Source: Pseudopyrenochaeta lycopersici
Taxonomy: Eukaryota; Ascomycota; Dothideomycetes; Pleosporales; Pseudopyrenochaetaceae
DNA: 64,000 nucleotides
Direction of reading: 5' to 3'
NCBI GenBank assembly: GCA_003313425.1
Contig: NHZP01000020.1
Span: 434,001 to 498,000, forward strand
The translations under genes were made by a program, and so were the position numbers. This document shows, piece after piece, positions 35,793 to 48,600 of this stretch. Positions within the stretch are counted from its first letter, which is position 1. Every line of letters starts with the position of its first letter. Under the pieces are notes generated by a model. That model had not been told where the DNA came from and searched no databases. It worked only from the letters and a program-made list of their open reading frames with translations.

Positions 35793-36687
35793 CTAGCGGT
35801 AACGCCAGAGGGAGAGAGTGTTGTGCCTCTTCCAAGTCTTCCTCCTGCCGGCAGTGGTGTTGTTGTACTTGTGTCCACGACCGAGACCACGGCTCTTCTT
35901 GCCAGTGGCAGTGAGTCCACGGCTCTCGCGGTGCTTGTGGACAGGCTTGACGATCCAGTTGATGCGGGGATCACGGCGGATAGCCTTGTGCTGGGGATCG
36001 ACGAGAATGACCTCGTAGTACTTGTATGTGGAGTCCTGGTTGATCCAGTACGAGTTGAGGACGCGGAGATTGGCGCAGCGGCGGCCGATACGCTCCTCGG
36101 CAGTCGATTTGAGCGAGCGCTGGTACTTGAGCTGGTTGATACCCTGGTTGGTGGGCTTGCCTGTTGATCTGTTAGTCTTCGATCCTAGCTACACAACGGG
36201 TCGCCTGTAGCGTACCATAGGTGGCACCCCTAAGAACTATCGTTAGCATTGACTCTCTCCTTATACCAAAAGCTTTACGTACTTGGGCGCAGGCCTCTTG
36301 CGACCTCCACGACGAACGCGGATGCGGTAGATAACGTAGCCCTGCTTGGCCTTGTATCCGAGGCGGCGAGCCTTATCCGGGCGCGAAGGACGGCTGGCGC
36401 GGTGGATGACCTTCAGTTGGCGAAGCTATTAATGCACTCTCAGCAATGTTCAACGAGTACACCAATGGCGACCGCAGTCCCAGAGTTGAAATTCATACCT
36501 CCCAGCACTGTCGAAACGTTAGCATGGTCAACAAAGCATCTCAATTCAATGAACCTACGCGAACGCGCATCAAGAAGCGCATCATATCCGACTGCTTCTT
36601 CTTCTGAAGTTCCTCGACATCTATCGCGAATTAGCTGTGAACATGGGGTTGCGGAGATTCGACGCGCGTACACTTGAGGGCACCCAT
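35793..36687 (-). CDS. RPL15: 60S ribosomal protein L15 (eL15)
   Basis: Six coding exons on the minus strand, 36672-36687, 36620-36559, 36507-36499, 36425-36283, 36229-36216 and 36160-35793, give 203 residues. That is within one residue of the usual length for eL15. The protein starts [20 protein letters not shown] and ends in [40 protein letters not shown] and [20 protein letters not shown] are family hallmarks. eL15 is a structural protein of the large ribosomal subunit. Two exons are tiny: 9 nt (Cys-Trp-Glu) and 14 nt. A further intron, 36688-36747 (GTACGC donor, tactaac branch, CACAG acceptor), sits in the leader and ends exactly at the ATG. Dense 5' introns are common in fungal ribosomal protein genes and often affect expression; that effect is not visible here. 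Confidence 0.96.
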
Positions 36688-36747
36688 CTGTGACAGTGTT
36701 AGTATAACCTAATTGCAATGGATTGAGAGCCTGAAGAGGGAGCGTAC

Positions 36748-37106
36748 CTTGACTGTTGGTTAGTAGTTGTCGACGTTGTCGTTGCTAGAGGGCGAAATTG
36801 TGAGGACGACGAAAAGTCGAGCTTAGCGAAGTGTAGCGCCTTGGCAGTATTTTCTCCACTCCCACGACCAGGATTCGATCTAGCGAGCAAAACCAACACC
36901 ATGACACAACCCAGCGATGAGAGGGGGAACAAGAAATTGGGAAACTGACATTGTGTTGGCACAAATACGATTTCTATCCTATGCCCGATTGCATTGCATT
37001 AATGTTGTAGCTCTAGGTATGAAGATGCATTGTGCCCTAACTGCAAACGACGCCTTTCGTCATTTGCTTCTACTCTCATTGAATAGCACATGAGAGATCC
37101 ATATCC
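36748..37106. promoter_or_regulatory. RPL15 promoter and leader region
   Basis: The minus-strand leader exon lies upstream of the 36747 donor and ends ccaacagtcaag. Upstream of it, on the minus strand, are pyrimidine-rich tracts (ttcccaatttcttgttccccc near 36930-36955), typical of ribosomal protein genes. The leftover stretch up to the stop of the next minus-strand gene at 37107 is AT-rich and short. No specific binding site could be assigned with confidence. Confidence 0.45.
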
Positions 37107-37979
37107 CTAGTAAGTCGCATCATCTGGAAGTCCTTTGACCATTCTCCTTAGACCTCTTTCGGCGTATCTCAAGCTTTTCTGCAACTCATAGTTAATTTCT
37201 CTCTCCTCTATTCCTGCAACTCCTACCACATCTTTATTAACATGCTCATCTACTATCTTCCGTCCATCGTTACCGACATCAGCTCCAAGCACCTTCCTTG
37301 CGTTCCTCAGAGCAACTCTCGCTCCCATTTTCAGTTGCGCCTCTGTCTCGCTGATGTCATGCTCCCATGTGTCTGCGATCCGCTGCGAATGCTGGTTCTG
37401 CAGATCCGTGATCATGTTGTCCAGCCTCTCATAATCCTTTATGAGGCATTCGGAGGCTGTAAGGATGTTGGTAATTGATGCGTATATTGGATTACCAGCG
37501 ATCTTGGTGCCTGCGTAGGTTGGGCACTTGGCTTGCATCGGCCGCTTTGGAGACTTGAGAGCTTTACAGACCATAGATGCGATTTCATTGCGGTGACATG
37601 TTCGTTTCCCCTCCCTATATTGATGGTACTTTAGTCATTTGTTATAGTACACAAGGATTCGTGCCATCACGACAGGCAACACTCACGCCTGGCGCATCCG
37701 ATGCTCGAGCAGTACTCTCAGGGCTTTTTGGTCGTCTGCAACCTTTGCGTTAAATTGTTGAAGTTCTTTTTTGTCACTTCTATGATTCTGAAGAATGGGA
37801 GGCAAAGCGAGCATCTGTCTGTAGGCGCTATCAGTTCAAAGTGCGCTTCTCCCGCACTTTTCAATCACTTGCTGGCTCTCTGTGTGAGCGACATTATCGT
37901 CAGAGTCGATGTCTTTGACAAGGCGTGTGTTACCCTTCGAAGTGCCTTTCAATGGTGACTGGGCACGTCGTCGCGCCAT
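37107..37979 (-). CDS. Small coiled-coil protein of unknown function
   Basis: Three exons on the minus strand, 37869-37979, 37687-37814 and 37107-37614, give 248 residues in consistent phase; introns are 54 and 72 nt with GTGATT and GTGAGT donors. The N-terminus is basic with an SP motif and an acidic patch (MARRRAQSPLKGTSKG then DIDSDD), a composition seen in nuclear and chromosome-associated proteins. The rest is mainly helical: a predicted coiled coil around 38-85 (NHRSDKKELQQFNAKVADDQ) and another across 140-200 (LIKDYERLDNMITDLQNQHS). There is no signal peptide, membrane segment or enzyme motif. I do not recognise the family. Size and layout would fit a small kinetochore or spindle-complex subunit, but this is only a suggestion. 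The acceptor of exon 2 was chosen because the alternative 4 nt upstream leads to a stop. Confidence 0.65.
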
Positions 37980-38681
37980 GGTTGCGGTGGCTGATGGATA
38001 TCGAAGCGATTGTGTATTATTTGTGGTGAGGTGAAAGCTAATGTATCCATCCAGGCGAGGAAGGGTCGATGCGCCTGCTCAAGCACATTGTGATGTTGTT
38101 CTATACCACACACAATTCTTTAGAGAAGCCTCCAAGTTACAGGGCAGCAATTGCGCGACGGTGAGACTCAATGCAATCACGTAAACATAACCCACTGAAG
38201 AAAAGTATATTGCCAAAATGTGTCATTTCGCCATGAGCATATATCTAAAAAGGGTATGCATAAGCTAATAGCCGGCCTTCCGCAACCCCGGCACTGTATC
38301 TAAAGGTTGAAGCGTCAATCTGTCGTCGAGAAGAGAAAAAGAACACATGGGAATTTTGGGGGGAAGGAAAGTAAAGCAGATGCAAAAGGAAAAGGCCGTG
38401 ATTGTATACCATGATTGTCTGCCTCAAGACTATCGCAACTCTGATTGATGCAATGACAGTAGCCACGAACATGATGGAGTGCAGCTGTCACTGCCAGGAT
38501 GCTCTTGTCGTCGAGACAATCCATAGTGCGAAAAGCCGTAGAATCATAATTGAGGTTGATGTAATCGCATAATGATCGAGAAAACAGGTGGCCATAGTGT
38601 AGACATATCGCTCTGTTGTGGCCCGGGGGTACTTCTGCTGGGAACACATGAGATACTGGCGACTACCATAAACCCCATGCA
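37980..38681. other. Intergenic region, promoter of coiled-coil gene and PSP1 3' flank
   Basis: About 700 bp between a start codon at 37979 and a stop codon at 38682, both on the minus strand. Open frames are short and overlap. The segment 38160-38400 is AT-rich with a tttttagatata-like run on the minus strand and is probably the upstream promoter. Nothing else was seen. Confidence 0.45.
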
Positions 38682-41442
38682 TTACTTGGAACCAAAGGAG
38701 AGGTTGTGCATGGCCGTCAAGAGAGCCGGATCATAGCCGCCATTATAGGAAGTCCCAGAGGTTGCAGTGTGGCCATTGCCATAACCGCCAGAAGTCCCAG
38801 AACCTGGGGCGCTGCTGTATGTATTGGCAAAGCCAGTTCCAGAAGTAGCATATTGACCCGAGGATGGGCCAGCGGTAGGCGTATACGACTGCGAAGCGGC
38901 ATAGGAGCTGGTAGCCGAATAGCCTCCACGATAGGATGGTCCGCTGGAGGCGACGTTGTAAGCGGGTGAAGGAGCATATGTTGCAGGCGGATAGTAAGCC
39001 CCGTAGTTCATCGGACTACCACTCGCAGTCGCGTTTGGATAACCACCGGGCTGCATCGTGAATGCGCCATAGCGATCATACATTGGCTGGGAGAGTTGCT
39101 GACTCTGAGCCCACGGCGGCATGTTATACGCAGCCTGCGCACCGTAGTTAGGAATTTGATGAGAGAAAGCGTGATACCCATCGTCGTAGTTTGGGTAAGA
39201 GACATTGTTACGACCTCGACCTAGTCAAAGTTAACCAATTTACAGCCCTCAAGTCTTAGCCATAGTACTCACCATAATGCTCATTTGAACGCTGGCTATT
39301 GGAACCAAAACCCGGTCCAACGGCGAGAGGGCCACTGGGGGGGTTTGAATTGAGGACTGCTCCAGGCCCAATAGCAGATGGCGGTGGGATCTGCATCATG
39401 CCCGCTGGGTTCACGACAGAAGCTGGGTTGACAGCTGACATCCAAATGCGGACCTTGTACTGCTTGAAAAGGTCCGTAACCAAATCGTTGAAGTTGACAT
39501 AGGACTCAGCATAGTAAAAATATGTGAGTTTGTGATAGTCGCTGGGTACAAGTCAGTCAGTTGTACATCAGTAACGCGAACAGTGATAGACTTACGCCTG
39601 ATACTCAGCATCAAGGATCTCCATAGGCAATTTGTGGTCAGCAGCCTTCTGAGCTCCAAGGCGCTTAGACTTCGCTTCTTGTCCCTCCTTGTCGCGTAGA
39701 CCCATGATCTCATGCTGTTGTGCAAGCCGCTTGATCATCTTTGGCTTGGCATCTTGATCCTGCTGAGCGCCCATGCCAGTAAGTTGAGATCGGCTCATAG
39801 GGTTAGGGAAGCCGTTGGCACGGGCAAGAGCGCCAAGCATTCCGGAATCGTTCGTAGTGCCAGCAAGGGAATACTGCGAGAACATAACAAGCCAACGAAA
39901 GTGCTCCTCGTTAGCTTCAGCCTTGTGCTTTTTAGCGTCCTCGAGGCTCACATCGGCATGGGTTACTTGGCCAAGATCGCAACCGCGGTCACCTTCAACG
40001 ATGACAAGATCGCCGCGACGAATCTCGAGCCCCGTGTTATCGTACAGATAGTAAATGTCAGCCCGAGAGCACTTGAAAGTGACAACAAATAGACGACGAC
40101 CTGGGCGACCAAGGACTGGAGGCACCGCGTAAGGATTGCCAGCGGACATGGCTGTATTTGGGACGATAGGATCTGGGTGGGCTGCTGAGATCGCAGACGA
40201 GTTAATAGCTCGCGATGCAGGGCCGTAGCCAGTGAAGTAGGCGGCAGCATCGAATGGCTCAGTCTCATCAGGGGATTGGGAAGACTGGCGAGGTGACATA
40301 AGCTCTTCGTCCTCCTCCTGGGTGTTGCTCAGAGTGGGCATAGGCATTGTTGGGTTATAGCTGCCATAATGAGCGAATGAGTGTCGGCGACCAAGCGCGT
40401 CCACACCCAGGGACGGAATATTGCCGGTTGCCCACTGCTGCTTCTGCGGGCTGTCGATAATATCTACCTCCGGCTCACGGCTAAGGATGGAGACATGTTC
40501 GCTGAAGCGACGAGAGAGGCCTGGATGAGCCATAGTAGTTTCTTGATCGTCAAGTTCCTCAATAGCGTACTCAGTAGTGTTGCCGTATGAGACGTTACGC
40601 AAACCTGCAGTGGTCTTGCGACGCTGCTGGGAGACTGGAGAGCCGGTGGAGGTAGCTCGGTTGCGAGCACGAGCGTTCTCCACAGCAGCTTGCTTTAGAA
40701 GCGCTTGTTTCTGTTCACGCTCCCAATAGCCGGCAGGCAGGCGAACTCCGTGTTCTGAACCGTTGGACGACTCAACTTCATCGGCCTCGTCCTCACGTAA
40801 TTGTGAGAGCCCAATAGCAGACTCACCGAGGAGGCTAGGCTTGGAAGGTCGATGCCGTACACCAGATCGCACGCGAGCAGAGAATTGGCCGACTGGGCTA
40901 TTCTCAATATCACCTTGGCCTATACTATAGGACTGAGACCGGACAGCCTTGCGGAGCGGATTAGGATTTTGCTGGTTCAGAAGAAAACCGATGCCGTCGT
41001 CACCCTCAAAGGCAGTTGGTGAGGGGAGAGGTCTATCGTTGGGCGGATGAGCCGACGTTGGTGACGGCAACACCTCTTTCAAGCGGCTGCTAGACTGACT
41101 GGAAGTGAAGCTCGTCGTGTTCCACGGGAATGCGGAAGTGCCCGGTCGTGCCTGCTGCGGCAACTCGAGCGACGGCGTGGTTGGTTGAGACCCGGCAAAC
41201 GAGACAGAAGGCAGGGAGAACTTGCGGTTGGGCTGAATGTCCTGTAGCCAGCCAGAAGAGGGACGTCGACCACCAGGATATCCGCCAGGCGCGGGACGAA
41301 CGACAGGCGGCACGTGCTCACGGTCATCGTCACTGGATGCCAATACGTCGCTGTCTGGGGTTGGACGCCGGAGCTGTAATTTCGACTTCTCGAGGGCTGA
41401 GCCACCGACAGTCAAGCCCCCTTTATATGTGTTGGAGCTCAT
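38682..41442 (-). CDS. PSP1: PSP1 C-terminal domain protein
   Basis: Three exons on the minus strand, 39596-41442, 39273-39541 and 38682-39220, give 884 residues. The chosen ATG at 41442 (MSSNTYKGGLTVGG) follows a likely leader intron at 41459-41510 (GTATGT donor, ctaat branch). The N-terminal 480 residues are S/P/Q-rich and look disordered (phospho-site rich). The PSP1 C-terminal domain lies at about 505-600 (FVVTFKCSRADIYYLYDNTG, IRRGDLVIVEGDRGCDLGQV), followed by a basic helical stretch to about 690. The last 190 residues are rich in G, S, Y, N and P, of low complexity. Yeast Psp1 was found as a suppressor of DNA polymerase alpha mutations and is linked to mRNA metabolism; the biochemical role is open. 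Symbol given for the domain match only. Confidence 0.87.
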
Positions 41443-42600
41443 ATTTGTCTTTTCTTTTCTTGATATCATTAGAATGATCCGGGAATAACGACAAACTCGA
41501 GGAAACATACCTTGAAGTCTAATAAGAATGGTGATCAATGTGTTGGTGGCTACCAGCACAATATCTTCACAGAGAAACTGTATGCTTTGCACAGTATAAA
41601 TGTCTTACGCTGTGGTAAGGGGTATTGAAAGTTGGGTGGTCTACGTAGTTCTTGTGTCTAAAAGTAGCCACCTCTGTGAAGGCAGAGGCGCCGTCTATCA
41701 GTATGGATGTCAGAGTTTAGAGGCAGCAGCGATGTGGTAACAGGAGTGAGGGATTAAAGTACAGGTAAAGTTGCAGATTTAGAGAGCATGCGAAACCGCA
41801 ATGCGGTCGATTCGCGGGAACAGAGGCTTCTCAGTTGTCGGATGGATGACAAGCCGCAGGACGTATGGCTGACACATACCTGATCTGTAGATCCTCCTTG
41901 AGACGTAAGAAGTGCTGAAGGAGTAACCTTTGTTCTCGTTCGGAGATACAACTAATGGGTTGTGGCAAATGCAGGAGGATAAAGTAGTACGCAGCCACGC
42001 AGTGATCTGGCGATAGTGCTGTCACTAGCTGTTGATGAGGAAGTCTTTTGTCGGGTGCCTCTCCTCGTTCCTAAGAAGTACGTTAGTATTTCTATTATTT
42101 GCAAAGTCAAAGATGAGTGTCGGTATCCGCTTCAGGGAAAAGACACAGAACATAGTAATAGTCGACTAGCGGAACGAAAAAGAAGTGCTAAAGGCTTTCG
42201 GCGATATGGTAGATGGAGGTATGAGAAAAGCAGCACAGGCCCGTACAGATGCTCGGTTGATTGACGTCGGGAAAGAAACTCACCTGTTTGTCGTTGTTGA
42301 TGAAAGATTCCTGCTGCGAAGCCAGTCGAGGCAGAGGTTCGGTAGAGCCTACTCACAGCTGGCGATGTTGCGCTCGGAGAAGTAATGTTTTCGTGGGCTT
42401 CTTGATGCTCACAGATTCTGAGCGTAGCTCGTGTGGAGGAAATAGTAGGGAGAAGAGTGCTCTGAGGAGGCAGATACTTTGTTGCGTGATTGATGACGAA
42501 CTTACCTCCCTGAAGCCACACGACGCCCAGGGGGGTGCAGCGGGCTCTTATGGAGCTGTAACTAGATGTTTACGTGGGCCTGAGGTGACCTGAGGACGCC
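41443..42600. promoter_or_regulatory. PSP1 leader and promoter region
   Basis: This minus-strand upstream region carries a likely leader intron at 41459-41510. The remaining 1 kb has only short open frames with no domains. Long untranslated leaders with introns are common for genes encoding such regulatory low-complexity proteins. Transcription start cannot be placed. Confidence 0.45.
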
Positions 42601-45600
42601 GAGGACGTGCGAATGTTGGAAAAAGGGATGGTGTGATGGTGGTTGAGGAAGAAGAAGGAACAAGCAGGTGGCGTCAGCGGTGGGACTTTATGAGCCTGTA
42701 CTAGGTGTTGGTGGTCAGGTGGCTCGAATGCCGCCTTGAGAGGATGTGAGAACTCGTTGTCGAGGAAATCGGGGCAGGTGCCTTCTGCACAGATGGCTCT
42801 AGGTATTACTGTCGCGTTAAAAAGCATCTTAGCAATGTACAACTTAAGGTAGGGAATAGACTAAGGAAATAGACTATAGAAAGAGATTACATCAAGTAAA
42901 TGCATCAGTCTAGCAGGCATTCCATAGAACAGTGCTTCTGTCATCTTATCCCTCACCGTGGCACACCAGGATGTCTTTAGCGTGCTCTTCTCCAGCGACA
43001 CACCACACGCTTAAACATGCAAAGCCAACAAAGCAACCCAACAGCTGCCGCTCTCGTAGATACAAAGATCACCATGAAGGTTTAAGAAGCCTATTCTTCC
43101 TCTGGAGTTTGGTGCAGCGCTTGCGGTCGTGGCAGTGGGCATCGACCTGTTGTCCTTGACTTCCGCACGGAGACACCGAACAAGCTCTCCACATTGTCCA
43201 GCCTACCGAGTACATCGCGAGGACCATCGAGCAGAGCGGACAAGTACAGAAGAAGACCCAGAGGGAAATTGCAGCAATAACGTGGAAGAAATGGCGGCTT
43301 TGCTTACCTGGATAATAGGATAATGTCTAGCAAGAATTACACCGACAACGGAACCACTCGAAGCTTAGAAGGGAATCTATCAATATGATGGGCGGTGTAT
43401 TCTGCGGACTTGATCAGCGCGGTCACTTCCGCACCTTCGCACAAGACACTAGAGCTGTCGGCCAGGAACGCGACAAACTGGAAAGCGTTGAAAGAATGGA
43501 GTAGGGAGAACATACCAGGCAAGCTCTATTCCACAATGACAGCGGTAATCTCTATTGCAACAAATCGATGCAGAAAGTAACTGAATATAGCGTAAGCCCC
43601 AATAGTTACGACGCGGTGTTGCAGAGCCGTCCAATTCGTTCGCATACCTCAAAACGTAAACCAAGCGCCAAACTCTTGAACCAGTCTATCCCTAGTCTTT
43701 CTTGTGGAAAATGTCGAAGGCGAACACGATATACTATGGCATCAGTCGTCGCATGGAATCTCGCCGGCCTAAGATCAACGAGAGGGCACCTAAGCCTAAG
43801 AGTGTGGGGAAAGCGCCACGCTCTAATGCCCAAGGCTGTCCCGTAGATCGAGAATCAGTGTTCGGAGAAGAACATGCGACCACTAGAGCGAGCACATCGT
43901 CGCCCTGTGTCCCCAGCGACAAAGGAGAAGGTTATAAACAGGGAGGATGGAAGTCCAGAAAGGCCAGAGAGACAGCTAGAGGCTGTCCCCTTGGCACTGG
44001 TTCGAAACGTTGGAGACCGAAAACGCGGCAGACAGCATGCAACTCGCACGCGTTGTCAGATCAGGCGAGAGACCCACAGCGACAGGAACGCAGCCAGCTT
44101 ATGGCGATCTCAAGATGGTCGGTGATTGGTTGCCAGATGGACGGATAGAGAATCTTAAGGCAAGACGCTCATTACAGAGGAACAGACGAAAGTCAGAAAC
44201 ACGCAGACATCCAACGCCTTTGAGGCTTCTGCAGCTCGCACGGCAGGCCAAGGATCAGGGGCTCTGGATGGTCTGCGCAGGAAAATGCGGAGACAGCTAC
44301 GCCAATTGTGGCTAGCCCTGCATGCTTCAGGCGAACACCTGCAAATTGCTGCGCTGTTGGGGGGAAGCGAAGCCCGCGGGAACAGGGCCGGTGCCATCGA
44401 ATCATGGCTCCCCATCAACCCTTCTCGTAACCATCTTTTTCAACAACATGGTTTCCATCAATCCCTCATCAAATACCATTGACCCTGTCCATCTGTCGAT
44501 CTGCAATGAGCCGGGCACAGATTCCAGGGTTCAATATTAACAGAACCCCTCATTTCCTTCCCGTCTGGACTAGGTTGGGCGCGTCGGAGTACATACCATC
44601 TTTTTTCAGGGCTTGATGCTTGATGCACGCCATCCTACTCCGCTTCAGGCGCCATCAATCAGATCCCAGACTGCGCCGTATCGAATGAACCTTGACAGAA
44701 CGCCCATCACTTCAGCCCTGGAACGGAATGGGACAAAGAAAGTCACGCGCCGCCTGGTCGACCTTCGCACAGGATATCAAGCTCACTAGCTCGTCGATGC
44801 TGCAGCGGCTTGCCCCGCTCGATGCGAAGATCCTGGAGGCTCGTTCTGTGCAGCTTCTGGACCATCCCCATTCGTCAATGGACCTGCCGTCTCGTACAAC
44901 CACAGTCGATTGCGAGGCAATCCTTGAGCTGATTGCAGAGAGAACTACGCAAGACCTCTTGGTGGTTCATGAAGAGCTTTCCGTCTTCAGATGCCTCAGT
45001 GCTGTAATCCATCTCGCGCAGTCCTTGACCGCATGAGCACAACGGTCTTTTGCTGTATAGGATCACGTTTTCGGCATTGCTGATGGGCAGGTCCAGAGTT
45101 GGAAGGAATGCTAGTTAACCCCGCATTTTCCTGCATACCATCAACGTTAATTTGAGTAGCCAAGCTTTTCCGGTGTCTTTGTTAGCGATGTGCCCGCACG
45201 GGTGGCTGTCGCCGAGCTGTTGATCCCGTGGACTTCATGCAAGAGTGCTGCTGAACAATGTTCAAACCAGTATTCATGCCTTAGACAACCATCCTGTCGC
45301 AGATCAAGGTCAAGTGTTATCTGCAGAGACTTGATGAGTCGGCCAACGGTTTCCCTGGTTCTTTGCGCCAGATGTCTGATGGTTGTACTGTCTCCATCGT
45401 CATGGTGAAACCATCAATCACGGGTTCTGCTCTGAAGACCGATCAGTGATCGTACTCGACCGGCATAGGGCTTGGATATCGTTAACAGCCACAACTAGGC
45501 CAGCGTCTCTCGCCGTTGTTCTTGCTGGACTGTCAACTACCCAGCATTTTTTCTAGACGTGGTATCCTATCTTTGCCATGGTATGGGTCAGCATGTTGCT

Positions 45601-48600
45601 CAGTATCACCAGGTTACAAGGGCACGGCCAGGTTACTTGTGTTCTCCGCGTCCCACCAAGCTGCCGCGGAGCAGGGTGCTCTCCCGAAGATGATTCGTAT
45701 CCACCTTCTTTGCGGGGTTTCGCTCAGAGAGGCATCGCTTAAAGATGTTGGGAATCGAGGCTGTAGGTCCGCGGTATTGATGATCCAGTTCCGCGGCTCT
45801 GTAACAATCTACCTGCTGTGGATCAAGAATACGGCCAGACGGGCTTGCAACGAGTTCATTGGATTTTGAATTTGTCATCGAGGATTTATATAACTCTTCT
45901 CAAGTAAGGGGTGCGATAGTTCTCGTGAGTACTTTTGGCCTGAGAAGGCTGTGGGTGGTGGCTTTCGTAGAGTTGTGGAAAATGCCGTCGAGGTCAAGGC
46001 GATATCACACCACCGCGCTTGATAGAGGAACCTAGACTCATACCGAGGCCCATTTTGGAACATCTGAGATTATTATCAGGGGAAGAAAGAGAGTCTACGC
46101 GGGTTACATTCACACTGGTTGCAGATGCTTAAATGAAAGCTCAGGAACAGTTTGTTTGGTGAGGCAGGGACCATTGATGCCAGGCAGGCAAAGCTGGGGC
46201 GCCATTTCTCAGACCTCAAGGTCTTTGCTGCTGCCATTGACATTCACAACCGCAAACAGGCTCCCCCGGTGATGATAGGCAACCCACGTGCCTCCTGGGT
46301 GCTCTTTCAACCTACTCCCCATCAGCTTCTACTGCCAACAACTTGGCTTCTACCGTGCAGCCCCTTCACCATCTACTCCTCCTACCGCAATGGACGTCCC
46401 ACCGTGCCTGCATACCAACAAGCTGCGCACAATGCTCGAGCAAGCTCTTGCGTAGCACCGATTTCATCAGGAGAATAGACTTCTGCACCTTTTAGGACAC
46501 TATTCATTGCAGCGCCTCTGATCCTCACCTGCTCTGATGACCGAAGCCTCTCCTACAGCACGTTCCGCCGCAATACCGCAAACGTTAGACTACCTGGCGC
46601 AATCTCACATCCAGAGCCATACTGTCACACGGATGGCCGTAGCATTGCAGACGTGGCAATTTGAACTCGAATGCACGAGGCTCCTGACCAGCACGAAACA
46701 CGAGGCTTGTGCCAAGAGCTTTCATTCCCTTCTGGAGGACATAAATTACGTTCAGACGCCACCAACAACCGTTTATTTTCTTTGTCCGCAGCGCCCTCGA
46801 CATTTTCTTTCCATTCAGGAATGTTTGTAGACGTAAGAGCCGTTACGGAGAAAATTCACGAGCGGCAATGTGTGAACACACTCCGGCCCCGCCTTTGCCA
46901 CCAAAAATACGAACGGAAATACAGAAGCACTCGGAGAAATTTCACATAGATGATCCGGGAAAGCTGGTACATGCCTAACGATACGGTATAGTTGCTCAGA
47001 GTTGGATCCGAGACGGAGAACAAATCAAACCAATTGCACCTGGAATGTTTATCTGGAAGCTGATTTGATGATTGTGCAGAATAGGCCATTCAAAGGTCCC
47101 GGTATCACTATTGAGTAGGGATATTCCGGGCCACAATGTCTGAGCATACGACAATCCAGAATGAGAGACGTATGCGGTACGTGAGGTCGAACATGCACTG
47201 GGAACTCAAGCACGACCAAAATAAGTTGTTGTGTTCCCTAGGTGAAAGACTGACAACTTAATTCTAGGATATCCTGGCTTCATACCCGAAAATTCTCGGT
47301 CCAAGGCCTAGAGACAGGTATCAAGATGGCATATGCAACGACTTTACCACTTGATGACCTCGTGCTTGATTGACTGGACAGTCTGATTACAAAAGCTGCC
47401 CAAGTTCTATATCAACGGGAAACAAAGCATCACCAGCTTCTCTGCAGGCGTGGCCTGTGTCTCTCGGCGACAACTTTGATTCATTGCTTTTCATAATACT
47501 AACATATTCCCTCTTCAGGACCATCCATCAAGATTGCCCAAAGCAATATTTCGAAGCAGGAGCTGGTTCACAAACTCGAACATGTTCCGAATCGACTCTT
47601 TCACAGCTCTTCAAAGCCGTTGCAATGGTATGGAGATGGTGAAGACGCTCTGCTTGTCAGCCGTCATCATGTCGAAGATCAATTTGTTCGCACACCCTCC
47701 CACATTCGTGGTGACGGGTGTCTGACAACCCGCCTTCAAAAGTCGCCTAGACCAAGACACTTGTCTTTGCAATACAGATACGGGCTGGACACACTAGATT
47801 AAAATTCTAGATTTTTCATTTTATTTCTCATAGTGTGTGGCTTCTGTGATGTACAATCAATAGTAGGTTATGCAGCATTTCGACAAAATTTCCGCCGGAT
47901 TTATCGGCTCCTCCCGTAATATGTCCTGGCGGAAAAATCTCCGAGCATAAATGAAGAATTCCGGTAGTTTGCACACTTGCAAAGATATTTCACAAATTTA
48001 GTCCATGAGTGTCCCTGCGGTGTATCTGACATGTACGTTCCCAGACGTGTAGCAGTCCCACCAATAATCGCAGAGAAAGCACCACCAACAAATTTGTGGT
48101 TTTAACACTTTATAACATAGCTTGTCGCCATGAGTGCAGCAGTACTGTTCATTGCATGCTCGACATGCTGACCGAATAGCATTTGGTTTTTTACTTGTAG
48201 TTTGAAGCGGGCATTTTCAAATTCCGGTCGTTCCGGTTCACGGTGCCGCGGATACGATGCTTACTTTCATTGACGAGGACCAAATAATATCCAGGAGTAA
48301 CAGTCGAATAGTGTATCCATCCTCACCAGCCCAACTGAAAGTGAGCCTCATAGCTTCGGCCTTATTTGACCTCTTTGGCAACGATGATGCCTTACGAGAC
48401 ATCCATGTGAGGTTGAGGAGACTGAAACGCTACTTCGCGCTGTGGGATTTCTGACACAAGCGCTGTTCCAACGGCTGTTTCCGTGGCACACTCTCCATGC
48501 AGTGTGAGTGGCTAGCAACCGTCGAGGACAATATGCAAACCTTAAGGGAACGCCCTACACAGACCACCGACACGCATTGTTCCTGCGCAGCACCACGACG

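Noticed and set aside
35546..35914. Open frame that reads through the 27-bp repeat and RPL15
   Set aside because: The repeated MNSWYIIEI results from the repeat unit being a multiple of three; the rest is antisense to the last RPL15 exon.
36880..36900. tRNA-like T-loop word (ggattcgatct)
   Set aside because: No matching D arm, anticodon arm or acceptor stem could be paired around it.
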